In this document: one piece after another, positions 6,509 to 13,104 of the stretch
Layout: every line of letters starts with the position of its first letter
Position numbering within the stretch: position 1 is the first letter of the stretch
Origin: Gammaproteobacteria bacterium
GTDB taxonomy: Bacteria > Pseudomonadota > Gammaproteobacteria > Chromatiales > Chromatiaceae
Length of the DNA stretch: 13,104 nucleotides
Assembly (NCBI GenBank): GCA_030621975.1
Contig: JAUXGQ010000007.1
Span: 1 to 13,104, forward strand
Reading direction: 5' to 3'
Made by a program: the position numbers and the translations under genes
Notes under the pieces: model-generated
The model's input: only the letters and a program-made list of their open reading frames with translations
What the model was told of the DNA's origin: nothing
Database searches by the model: none

Positions 6509-7058
6509 CGATATCAAGAAAGATGCCACCACGCGAATGGGAAAAAGTGTCGAGTCCTTGGGGCACGAACTGGCCAAGGTGCGCACCGGGCGCGCCCACC
6601 CCAGCCTTCTCGACCAGGTAAAGGTGTCTTACTACGGCACCGAGGTGCCTGTTAATCAGGTTGCCAACGTCAATGTAGAAGACGCCCGCACCCTCGCCGT
6701 TACCCCCTGGGAGCAAAGCATGGTGGCGCCTGTGGACAAGGCCATACGCAACTCCGATCTCGGTCTCAATCCCAGTACCGCCGGCAATGTGATCCGTGTC
6801 CCCCTGCCGGCGCTGACCGAGGAGCGGCGCAAGGACCTGATCCGCATCGTTCGCCACGAGGCGGAGAACGCCCGAGTGGCCATCCGCAACATTCGGCGTG
6901 ACGCCAACAGCGATCTGAAAAACATGGTCAAGGAGAAGATGATTTCAGAAGATGACGAGCGCCGTGGCCAGGAGATGATCCAGAAGCTCACGGACAAGTA
7001 CGTAAAAGACGTTGATCAGGTGCTCGAAGAAAAAGAAAAAGACCTGATGGCGGTCTGA
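6501..7058 (+). CDS. frr: Ribosome recycling factor
   Basis: RRF works with EF-G in the cytosol to split post-termination ribosomes. From ATG 6501 the product is 185 residues, exactly the E. coli length. It begins MIDDIKKDATTRMGKSVESL and keeps VRTGRAHPSLLD (27-38), DLGLNP (86-91), RVPLPALTEERRKDL (99-113) and RNIRRDAN (129-136, including conserved R132), which together cover the three-helix bundle and the beta domain. The start is chosen by alignment to the family and because the restored pyrH stop (6506-6508) overlaps it. A short purine-rich GGGAAAAGAG lies just upstream. Because it has its own start, frr should be translated even if the pyrH frameshift is real. uppS begins ten bases after its stop. 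Confidence 0.96.
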   Translation: MIDDIKKDATTRMGKSVESLGHELAKVRTGRAHPSLLDQVKVSYYGTEVPVNQVANVNVEDARTLAVTPWEQSMVAPVDKAIRNSDLGLNPSTAGNVIRVPLPALTEERRKDLIRIVRHEAENARVAIRNIRRDANSDLKNMVKEKMISEDDERRGQEMIQKLTDKYVKDVDQVLEEKEKDLMAV

Positions 7059-7068
7059 TACGAAGCGC

Positions 7069-7836
7069 GTGGAAACACCGGGAAACGAACCCCAGGGGAA
7101 GATCCAGCCCCCTCGGTTGCCACGTCATATCGCGATCATAATGGACGGCAATGGACGCTGGGCCGCGCAGCGCAACCTGCCACGGCCGGTCGGGCATCGT
7201 GCCGGGGTCGAATCAGTGCGTACCATCGTGGAGGAATGCGTCAAGCAGGGGATTGCCGTGCTCACGCTGTTTGCGTTCAGCAGTGAAAACTGGCAGCGGC
7301 CGAAGACGGAAGTCGGTTTGATCATGGAACTGTTCATGACCGCACTGCAGCAGGAGGCAAAACGCCTGCATCGCAATGGAGTACAACTCAGGGTGATCGG
7401 GGACCGGAACGCTTTTTCGGAACAACTCCAGGCTCTGATCCGGAAAGTCGAGCAACTGACGGCAGATAATACCAGCCTGGTTCTTCAGATTGCCGCCAAC
7501 TACGGCGGGCGTTGGGATATTACCCAGGCAGTGCGAAGCATCGCGCACAGGGTGTCCGCGGGGAAGCTCGATCCGCGGGAGATCTCTGCGCAGTCGGTTG
7601 CCACTGCGCTGTCGTTTTCCGATCTGCCGGATCCAGACCTGTTCATTCGTACCGGGGGCGAGCAGCGCCTGAGCAATTTTCTGTTGTGGCAGGCGGCCTA
7701 CTCGGAATTGTATTTTACCGACCTGCTCTGGCCTGATTTCGGCGCGCAGGATCTCGCGCAGGCATTAAGGGAATTCAGCGAAAGAGAACGGCGTTTCGGG
7801 CGCACCGGTGAGCAGGTCCGCGAGGCGGATCGCTAA
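7069..7836 (+). CDS. uppS: Undecaprenyl diphosphate synthase (cis-prenyltransferase)
   Basis: UppS condenses isopentenyl diphosphate units onto farnesyl diphosphate to give the C55 carrier lipid precursor for peptidoglycan and other envelope glycans. The 255-residue product has the Z-type signature IAIIMDGNGRWA (21-32, catalytic D26), H43, FSSENWQRP (70-78) and the C-terminal RTGGEQRLSNFLLW (194-207), followed by YSELYFTDLLWPDF (211-224). The start is GTG at 7069; no ATG occurs before the ATG inside the catalytic motif, so a non-ATG start is required. The Shine-Dalgarno is weak, so translation may depend on frr ten bases upstream. Its TAA stop overlaps the cdsA ATG by one base. Confidence 0.96.
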   Translation: METPGNEPQGKIQPPRLPRHIAIIMDGNGRWAAQRNLPRPVGHRAGVESVRTIVEECVKQGIAVLTLFAFSSENWQRPKTEVGLIMELFMTALQQEAKRLHRNGVQLRVIGDRNAFSEQLQALIRKVEQLTADNTSLVLQIAANYGGRWDITQAVRSIAHRVSAGKLDPREISAQSVATALSFSDLPDPDLFIRTGGEQRLSNFLLWQAAYSELYFTDLLWPDFGAQDLAQALREFSERERRFGRTGEQVREADR

Positions 7837-8663
7837 TGCTCAGACAAAGGATTCTCACGGCACTGGTGCTGGTGCCCCTCGTAATCGGCGGCGTGTTGTT
7901 TCTGGAAACCGTCTACCTGTCCCTGGTGTTCGCCCTGATCGTGCTCTGGGGTGGCATCGAATGGGCGCGGCTGGCGGGGCTCGTATCCAGCGGCTCGCGA
8001 ATCGCCTACGCGGCAACCGTCGCTGCGGGACTCTGGAGTTCGGCCATTCTGCTGCAGCAGGGACAGAGCGGGGTCTGGCTTCTGATCATTGCCGCGGGCT
8101 GGTGGATCGCGGTCGTGCTTCAGTTGCTCCGGTACCGGCCCGGGGGTGTATCAGAGCCGGGTATCAGCATGCCGGGGCTGCTGGCCGGGCTCATCACCCT
8201 GGTGCCCGCCTGGATGGCTCTGGCTTGGTTGCATGCCCGGCCCGGCGATGGCCCGGCGATGACCCTGTTTTTGCTGGTACTTATCTGGGTCGCGGACAGC
8301 GGGGCCTATTTTACCGGGCGGCGCTGGGGTAACGTAAAACTGGCGCCCCGAATCAGTCCGGGAAAAACCCGCGAAGGCGTGTACGGAGCTCTGGCCGGGG
8401 CGGCCGCGTGCGGTCTGGCCATGTCGATGCTGCAGGAATTTGGGATTCTCCATACCCTGCTGTTTGTTTTCCTATGCATCCTGACCACGGTATTTTCCGT
8501 GGTTGGGGATCTGTTCGAGAGTCTCGTCAAGCGCCGGCGCGGCGTTAAGGACTCCGGCGCGGTTTTACCGGGGCATGGGGGCATACTGGACCGGATAGAC
8601 AGCCTGACCGCGGCTGCACCCATGTTTGTCTTGGGCCTCACTGCAGTGGGTTTCCCAGGATGA
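7836..8663 (+). CDS. cdsA: Phosphatidate cytidylyltransferase (CDP-diglyceride synthase)
   Basis: CdsA makes CDP-diacylglycerol from phosphatidic acid and CTP at the inner membrane, the branch point for all bacterial phospholipids. The 275-residue protein is strongly hydrophobic, with repeated membrane segments (for example about 7-25, 27-42, 56-74, 80-98, 112-132, 141-152, 184-198 and 205-224). It ends with the family signature SLVKRRRGVKDSGAVLPGHG (229-248), followed by GILDRIDSL (249-257), including the conserved K-D and D-R-x-D residues. The length is close to E. coli CdsA (285). It starts in a TAATG overlap with uppS and ends in an ATGA overlap with dxr, indicating tight translational coupling. 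Confidence 0.96.
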   Translation: MLRQRILTALVLVPLVIGGVLFLETVYLSLVFALIVLWGGIEWARLAGLVSSGSRIAYAATVAAGLWSSAILLQQGQSGVWLLIIAAGWWIAVVLQLLRYRPGGVSEPGISMPGLLAGLITLVPAWMALAWLHARPGDGPAMTLFLLVLIWVADSGAYFTGRRWGNVKLAPRISPGKTREGVYGALAGAAACGLAMSMLQEFGILHTLLFVFLCILTTVFSVVGDLFESLVKRRRGVKDSGAVLPGHGGILDRIDSLTAAAPMFVLGLTAVGFPG

Positions 8664-9841
8664 TCGGCGTCAGCATTCTCGGTTCGACCGGTTCCATCGG
8701 TCTCAGCACCCTGGACGTTTTGCAGAGACACACCGACCGCTATCGGGTGGTGGCCCTTACCGCGAATCGGGACGTCGACGGGTTGGCCGCCCAGTGTCGG
8801 CGGTTTCGCCCGGCGCTGGCCGTGGTGGCCGATCCTGACTGCGCGGGGCAATTGAGGCGGCGTTTGGCTGCCAGCCTGCCGGATATTGAAGTGTTGTCGG
8901 GCACCCACGGGCTGGAAACCGCGGCTCGTTTGCCGGAGGTGGACTACGTCATGGCCGCCATCGTGGGCGCGGTCGGTTTGCTGCCGGCCCTCGCGGCGGT
9001 GCGATCCGGAAAGCGGCTGCTGCTCGCCAACAAAGAGGCGCTGGTCGTCTCGGGCGACCTGTTTATGCGCGAGGCGGAAAAACACGAGGCAGAGATCCTT
9101 CCCATAGACAGTGAGCATAACGCGGTTTTTCAGTGTATGCCCCCCGAATTTTCCGTCGGCCCGGAGCAACTCGGAGTGCGGCGTATCTTGTTGACTGCGT
9201 CCGGAGGTCCTTTTCTGCATACGCCGCTGGAAGCGCTCAGCAGGGTTACCCCGGAAGACGCCTGCGCCCATCCCAACTGGGAGATGGGGCGCAAGATCTC
9301 GGTCGATTCAGCGACCATGATGAACAAGGGGCTCGAAGTTATCGAAGCCTGTTGGCTCTTCAAGACCGACCCCCAACACATTCAGGTAGTGTTGCATCCC
9401 CAAAGTGTCGTCCATTCCATGGTGGAGTACACGGACGGGTCTATCCTGGCCCAATTGGGCAACCCGGACATGAGAACACCCATTGCCCACGCGCTGGCCT
9501 GGCCTGAACGGATGGAGTCCGGGGTGCAAAGCCTGGACCTGTTCGCGGTTGCCCGGCTGGATTTTCAAGCCCCTGACCTGCAGCGGTTTCCCTGCCTGGA
9601 TCTGGCCTACCAGGCGTTCAGACAAGGGGGGACCGCTCCAGCTATTCTCAATGCGGCCAATGAAGTGGCGGTCGGGGCGTTTCTGGCCGGAAGATTGGGA
9701 TTTACCGATATTGCGAGGACGGTTGAAACTACCCTGCAGGCTGTCGCTTCCGGGCCTGCCAACGATCTGGGGGCAATTCTCGAAACGGATGGGCGGGCAC
9801 GTGCCGCAGCGGAACAAACCATCGGCGCAGTTGGTCGATAA
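8660..9841 (+). CDS. dxr: 1-deoxy-D-xylulose 5-phosphate reductoisomerase
   Basis: Dxr converts DXP to 2-C-methyl-D-erythritol 4-phosphate with NADPH, the committed step of the MEP isoprenoid pathway. The 393-residue product shows the N-terminal NADPH fold motif GSTGSIG (8-14), ANKEAL (123-128), the metal-binding DSEHNA (150-155, D150 and E152), the flexible active-site loop AHPNWEMGRKISVDSATMMN (203-222) and KGLEVIEA (223-230, with E226 corresponding to E231 of E. coli). The length matches E. coli (398). The ATG overlaps the cdsA stop by four bases (ATGA). Its product ultimately feeds the substrate used by UppS two genes upstream, a functional link in the cluster. Confidence 0.97.
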   Translation: MIGVSILGSTGSIGLSTLDVLQRHTDRYRVVALTANRDVDGLAAQCRRFRPALAVVADPDCAGQLRRRLAASLPDIEVLSGTHGLETAARLPEVDYVMAAIVGAVGLLPALAAVRSGKRLLLANKEALVVSGDLFMREAEKHEAEILPIDSEHNAVFQCMPPEFSVGPEQLGVRRILLTASGGPFLHTPLEALSRVTPEDACAHPNWEMGRKISVDSATMMNKGLEVIEACWLFKTDPQHIQVVLHPQSVVHSMVEYTDGSILAQLGNPDMRTPIAHALAWPERMESGVQSLDLFAVARLDFQAPDLQRFPCLDLAYQAFRQGGTAPAILNAANEVAVGAFLAGRLGFTDIARTVETTLQAVASGPANDLGAILETDGRARAAAEQTIGAVGR

Positions 9842-9865
9842 GTCTAAGTCTACAGAAAGTAAACT

Positions 9866-11239
9866 ATGGGTTTCTTCTTTTTCACAGCACTGGCGTTTCT
9901 GGTAGCCCTCGGCGTACTTATTACCGTCCACGAGTTCGGGCACTTCTGGGTGGCCCGTAAACTCGGGGTTAAAGTGCTCAGGTTTTCGGTCGGATTCGGT
10001 AAGCCCCTGTGGAAACGAGTTGGTAAGGTGGATGGGACCGAATACGTAGTCGCCGCAATACCGCTGGGCGGGTACGTAAAAATGCTGGATGAACGGGAGG
10101 GGCCCGTTGCCCCGTCGGAACTGGCGATGGCCTTCAACCGCCAGTCGTTGAAGGTTCGTACCGCGGTGGTCCTGGCCGGGCCCCTGTTCAATTTCCTGTT
10201 TGCTATTTTTGCCTACTGGCTGATTTTAGTGAGTGGCGACACCGGCATGCGGCCACTGATTGGGGAAGTCGAGCCCGAATCCATTGCGGCAAACGCGGGC
10301 TTTGCGGAGGGCGACGAGATACTGGCCGTGGGTGACCGTAAAACCCCCACCTGGGAGTCCGCGGTCTATGCACTTCTGGCAGAGTCGCTTGGAGACGGGG
10401 ATCTGCCCGTGCGGGTGCGCGACGATCAACGCTTGGAGCGGGTGCGCTGGCTGGAAGCCCGGGAATTGGCTGACGTGGCGGAGGATGGTCAGGTCTTGGA
10501 GCGTATCGGGCTATCCCCTAAACGACCGCTGCTGTCAGCGGTTATCGGCGAGGTGATAGCCGGTGAGGCAGCGGCGCGTGCGGGGCTGCAAACAGGCGAC
10601 GAGCTACTGTCTGTTGACGGTGTGCCGCTTAAAGACTGGGGAGCTTGGGTGGCCTATGTCCGGGCGCATCCGGATCAGCAAATGTCTTTGGACGTGAGGC
10701 GCGACGGGGTAGTCAAGCCGGTTCAGCTCACTACGAGCCACAGGGTCGACGAGGACGGAACCTTGATAGGACGGATCGGAGCCAGTGTCTACGTGCCAAA
10801 GCAACTGCTTGACGAATATCGCACGGAGATTCGACTGGGACCGGTGGATGCGGCCGGGGCAGCGGTAAAAAAAACCTGGGACCTTTCCGTCTTGATGCTG
10901 AAAATGCTGGGAAAAATGCTGATTGGTGAAGCTTCGATAAAAAATCTCAGCGGGCCAATTTCGATCGCTGAATCCGCGGGCCGCTCGGCAAGCTATGGCC
11001 TGGTCTATTTCCTCAAGTTTCTTGCGGTCGTCAGCATCAGCCTCGGGGTCCTGAATCTGCTGCCCGTCCCGATACTGGACGGCGGGCATCTGTTGTATTT
11101 TCTTATCGAAGCCCTAAAGGGCAGTCCCCTGTCCGAAAGTGCTCAGATCCAGGGCCAGCGTATCGGAATCCTGATTCTGTTGGGGCTGATGACCTTGGCC
11201 TTCTATGTGGATATCAGCCGCTTGCTGGGATACTCCTAG
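9866..11239 (+). CDS. rseP: Intramembrane site-2 zinc metalloprotease RseP
   Basis: RseP is the inner-membrane protease that cleaves RseA after DegS, releasing sigma-E during envelope stress; it also clears signal-peptide remnants. The 457-residue protein (E. coli 450) has the zinc motif HEFGH (22-26) in the first membrane helix. It also has the membrane-reentrant stretch AIPLGGYVKML (64-74), a second helix near 100-122, and two PDZ domains (about 128-200 and 222-290), each with a GD-E-L/I-L core. The C-terminal helix carries NLLPVPILDGGH (397-408), with N397 and the third zinc ligand D405. A last helix spans about 430-450. It lies 24 bases after dxr with only a weak AGAAAG Shine-Dalgarno. 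A long gap separates it from bamA, its usual neighbour. Confidence 0.96.
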   Translation: MGFFFFTALAFLVALGVLITVHEFGHFWVARKLGVKVLRFSVGFGKPLWKRVGKVDGTEYVVAAIPLGGYVKMLDEREGPVAPSELAMAFNRQSLKVRTAVVLAGPLFNFLFAIFAYWLILVSGDTGMRPLIGEVEPESIAANAGFAEGDEILAVGDRKTPTWESAVYALLAESLGDGDLPVRVRDDQRLERVRWLEARELADVAEDGQVLERIGLSPKRPLLSAVIGEVIAGEAAARAGLQTGDELLSVDGVPLKDWGAWVAYVRAHPDQQMSLDVRRDGVVKPVQLTTSHRVDEDGTLIGRIGASVYVPKQLLDEYRTEIRLGPVDAAGAAVKKTWDLSVLMLKMLGKMLIGEASIKNLSGPISIAESAGRSASYGLVYFLKFLAVVSISLGVLNLLPVPILDGGHLLYFLIEALKGSPLSESAQIQGQRIGILILLGLMTLAFYVDISRLLGYS

Positions 11240-11251
11240 CACTGGCGCCGT

Positions 11252-11284
11252 TCCGGAAATGCCCCGGGGATGGGAATTTCCGGA
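11252..11284. repeat. Nine-base inverted repeat after rseP
   Basis: TCCGGAAAT (11252-11260) and ATTTCCGGA (11276-11284) are perfect inverted repeats with a 15-base spacer that itself contains CCCCGGGG. It begins 12 bases after the rseP stop. No T tract follows, so it is not a standard intrinsic terminator. It could be an operator, an RNA processing or stabilising hairpin, or chance. Its right arm overlaps a candidate bamA promoter -35. Confidence 0.4.
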
Positions 11285-11306
11285 TGCCAACTGGATAATC
11301 TATACT
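11278..11306 (+). promoter_or_regulatory. Candidate bamA promoter
   Basis: A good -10-like TATACT (11301-11306) lies 17 bases after a poor -35, TTCCGG (11278-11283), and is followed by a GC-rich stretch ACGCGGC. This would place a transcription start near 11313, about 120 bases before the bamA ATG. In E. coli bamA is also transcribed from sigma-E promoters in and around rseP. I looked for the sigma-E GGAACTT/TC pattern here and found only weak partial matches, such as GGAAATT at 11316-11322. The promoter class is unresolved. Confidence 0.3.
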
Positions 11307-11344
11307 ACGCGGCTTGGAAATTTTGTTTTCTTCAGTCTTCGATT

Positions 11345-11379
11345 ATCGGAATAACCTGCGGGATTCCGGTCGTCTTTTT
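11345..11379 (+). terminator. Possible weak intrinsic terminator or attenuator before bamA
   Basis: ATCGGAAT (11345-11352) can pair with ATTCCGGT (11363-11370), eight pairs including one wobble, around a ten-base loop. Two bases later comes TCTTTTT (11373-11379). Stem, loop and T tract have the order expected of a rho-independent terminator acting on rightward transcription from rseP. The stem is only moderately stable, so partial termination (attenuation between rseP and bamA) or no effect is equally possible. Confidence 0.32.
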
Positions 11380-11434
11380 GGGCGTGGGGACTGGAAAAAC
11401 ATAAAAAATACAAAACGATACTCTTGACGAGACG

Positions 11435-13104
11435 ATGCGGCCGAGGAACAAACTCATTAAAAGACTGCTGCTGTCGTGGCTGCTATGTATGCCGGTTTAT
11501 GGGCAGACCCCGCCCTTTGTCGTCAAGGACATCCGCGTAGAGGGGTTACAGCGGGTTTCGGCTGGCACCGTATTCAACTATCTGCCGGTAAAGATCGGGG
11601 ATACGATCAGACAGGACGAAACCGGGAAGATTATTCGCGCTCTCTATAAAACCGGGTTCTTCAAAGATGTTCGCCTGCAGCGGCAAGGCGACGTTCTGAT
11701 AGTGGATGTGATAGAACGGCCGGCAATTTCCGAAATCGACATCAGCGGCAATAAGGATCTTGAGACCGAGGATCTGCTGCAGGCCTTGAAGGATATAGGC
11801 CTCGCCGAAGGACGCGTGTTTAACCGTTCGCTGCTGGACAAGATCGAACAGGAACTGCGCCGTCAGTATTTCAACCAGGGTAAGTACGGCGTTAAATTGA
11901 CATCCACGGTAACGCCCCTCGAACGCAACCGTGTGGCCATCTCGATCAAGATATCGGAAGGACAGGTGGCTAAGATAAAGCAAATCAATATCATCGGTAA
12001 CCGGGCGTTCAGTGAGGACGAGCTTCTCGATCAATTCTCCCTCAGCACTACGGGCTTTTTGTCCTGGTTCACGAAAGACGATCAATACTCCAAGCAGATA
12101 CTGGCGGGAGATCTGGAAAAACTTAGGTCCTACTATCTGGATCAGGGATTTATCAGGTTCAAGATCGAGTCAACCCAGGTGTCCATCACCCCTGACAAGC
12201 GCGACATCTATGTCACTGTCGTCGTTTATGAAGGGGATGTCTATACAATCAGCGACATCAAACTGGCAGGTAAGATGGTGGTGCCGGAAGAGGACATCTT
12301 TCCGCTGATCCACCTGCGCCGCGGTGAAGAATTCTCCCGCAAGCAATCCATCGAGAGTTCGGATCGCATCAGCAAGCTTCTCGGCAACCGCGGGTACGCC
12401 TTCGCAAATGTCAACAGCATCCCTGAAATAGATGAGGAAAAACAACAGGTTGCAGTAACTTTTTTCATGGATCCAGGCAAGCGCGTCTATGTGCGGCGGG
12501 TCAATATGCAGGGAAATACGAGAACCCGGGATGAGGTCATGCGACGGGAAATGCGCCAGCTGGAGTCGGGATGGTTTTCCGCCGAACAGGTGAAGCTTTC
12601 CCGGGAGCGACTCCAGCGGTTGGGTTACTTCGAGGAAGTCACGATCGAGACGCCGGCTGTCCCGGGCTCGACGGATCAGGTCGATGTGAACGTCAAGGTC
12701 ACGGAAAAGCCCTCTGGAAGCCTCACGGCGGGCGTCGGGTATTCGCAGTCAAACGGGATCACCTTCAATACCAGCGTGACCCAGGACAATTTTCTGGGGA
12801 CCGGAAAACGGCTCAGTTTCGCATTCAATACCAGCACGGCAAACAGGGAATATCGGCTTGCCTACATGAATCCCTATTGGACGATCAATGGGGTCAGTCG
12901 GGGTTTCAATCTAAGTTACACCCAAACCGATTTCGATGATCTGGACAGCGCCGACTATTCCACCGATACCGGGCGGGCGGGGGTTAATTTCGGCGTGCCC
13001 ATCGGTGAGTTCGATCATATCGGATTCACGGGCGACTATGAGCATACCAAGTTATCTCTGGGAAATAGGGTACCGATAGAAAGCGCGGTCGCTAAATTCG
13101 TCGC
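11435..13104 (+). CDS. bamA: Outer-membrane protein assembly factor BamA (5' part, cut by window end)
   Basis: BamA is the central Omp85-family pore of the BAM complex that inserts beta-barrel proteins into the outer membrane. The visible 556 residues start with a signal peptide (RNKLIKRLLLSWLLCMPVYG, 4-23, cleavage likely after G23 or Q24). Then come FVVKDIRVEGLQRVSAGTVF (28-47) and five POTRA domains at about 28-95, 96-175, 176-266, 268-348 and 350-424. The barrel begins around EKPSGSLTAGVGYSQSNG (424-441) and continues through DNFLGTGKR and the AYMNPYW segment to the window edge without a stop. The ATG is the first start after an in-frame TAA (11402-11404) and is needed for the signal peptide. 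No clear Shine-Dalgarno precedes it; instead there is an A-rich stretch (11395-11416). The missing 3' part would be the rest of the barrel. Confidence 0.96.
   Translation, partial: MRPRNKLIKRLLLSWLLCMPVYGQTPPFVVKDIRVEGLQRVSAGTVFNYLPVKIGDTIRQDETGKIIRALYKTGFFKDVRLQRQGDVLIVDVIERPAISEIDISGNKDLETEDLLQALKDIGLAEGRVFNRSLLDKIEQELRRQYFNQGKYGVKLTSTVTPLERNRVAISIKISEGQVAKIKQINIIGNRAFSEDELLDQFSLSTTGFLSWFTKDDQYSKQILAGDLEKLRSYYLDQGFIRFKIESTQVSITPDKRDIYVTVVVYEGDVYTISDIKLAGKMVVPEEDIFPLIHLRRGEEFSRKQSIESSDRISKLLGNRGYAFANVNSIPEIDEEKQQVAVTFFMDPGKRVYVRRVNMQGNTRTRDEVMRREMRQLESGWFSAEQVKLSRERLQRLGYFEEVTIETPAVPGSTDQVDVNVKVTEKPSGSLTAGVGYSQSNGITFNTSVTQDNFLGTGKRLSFAFNTSTANREYRLAYMNPYWTINGVSRGFNLSYTQTDFDDLDSADYSTDTGRAGVNFGVPIGEFDHIGFTGDYEHTKLSLGNRVPIESAVAKFV

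Noticed and set aside
8306..9271. 321-codon minus-strand open frame across cdsA and dxr
   Set aside because: Both cdsA and dxr are complete with signature motifs on the other strand; this frame crosses their junction and has low-complexity Arg/Pro/Gly-rich content, so it is a shadow.
1..13104. A previously undescribed multi-gene system, mobile island or phage in this window
   Set aside because: Every long credible coding region belongs to a well-known housekeeping family in its conserved order. No transposase, integrase, toxin-antitoxin, CRISPR or defence gene is visible.

Overview
The window is a core-genome segment of a gammaproteobacterium. It is GC-rich by eye, and all nine complete gene products match the length and motifs of their Escherichia coli/Pseudomonas counterparts. 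The gene order (glnD and map on the minus strand, divergent from rpsB-tsf-pyrH-frr-uppS-cdsA-dxr-rseP-bamA on the plus strand) is the classical gammaproteobacterial arrangement. I cannot name the genus. A Pseudomonas-type REP-like palindrome and the GC content would suit a pseudomonad relative or a Chromatiales-type lineage, but this is inference.

Layout. Positions 1-172 hold no gene. They lie downstream of glnD and contain a GTAG-headed REP-like palindrome, a small GC hairpin and a striking three-tier nested inverted repeat. Next come glnD (173-2848, minus; PII uridylyltransferase/uridylyl-removing enzyme) and map (2848-3633, minus; type I methionine aminopeptidase), overlapping by one base. 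The 459-base divergent gap (3634-4092) carries a good sigma-70 promoter with an extended -10 and a GC-rich discriminator. It is followed by a structured rpsB leader of the kind through which ribosomal protein S2 represses its own operon.

The plus-strand cluster then runs with short gaps or overlaps: rpsB and tsf (translation), pyrH (UMP kinase), frr (ribosome recycling), uppS (undecaprenyl diphosphate synthase), cdsA (CDP-diacylglycerol synthase), dxr (MEP isoprenoid pathway) and rseP (intramembrane site-2 protease of the sigma-E pathway). After a 195-base gap comes bamA (outer-membrane beta-barrel assembly), which is cut by the window end. Together these genes link ribosome production with the supply of lipid carrier, phospholipid precursor and isoprenoid, and with outer-membrane biogenesis.

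The main anomaly is at 6438-6441. As written, pyrH reads through in one frame into frr and would encode a 426-residue PyrH-Frr fusion. The lost PyrH C-terminus is fully present in the -1 frame and ends in a stop overlapping the frr ATG. One missing G in a short G run therefore explains the apparent fusion better than a real bifunctional protein. I found no mobile element, CRISPR array, tRNA/rRNA gene or undescribed multi-gene system. The points most worth a second look are the pyrH frameshift, the attC-like nested palindrome at 78-144, the REP-like unit at the left edge and the control regions upstream of rpsB and bamA.
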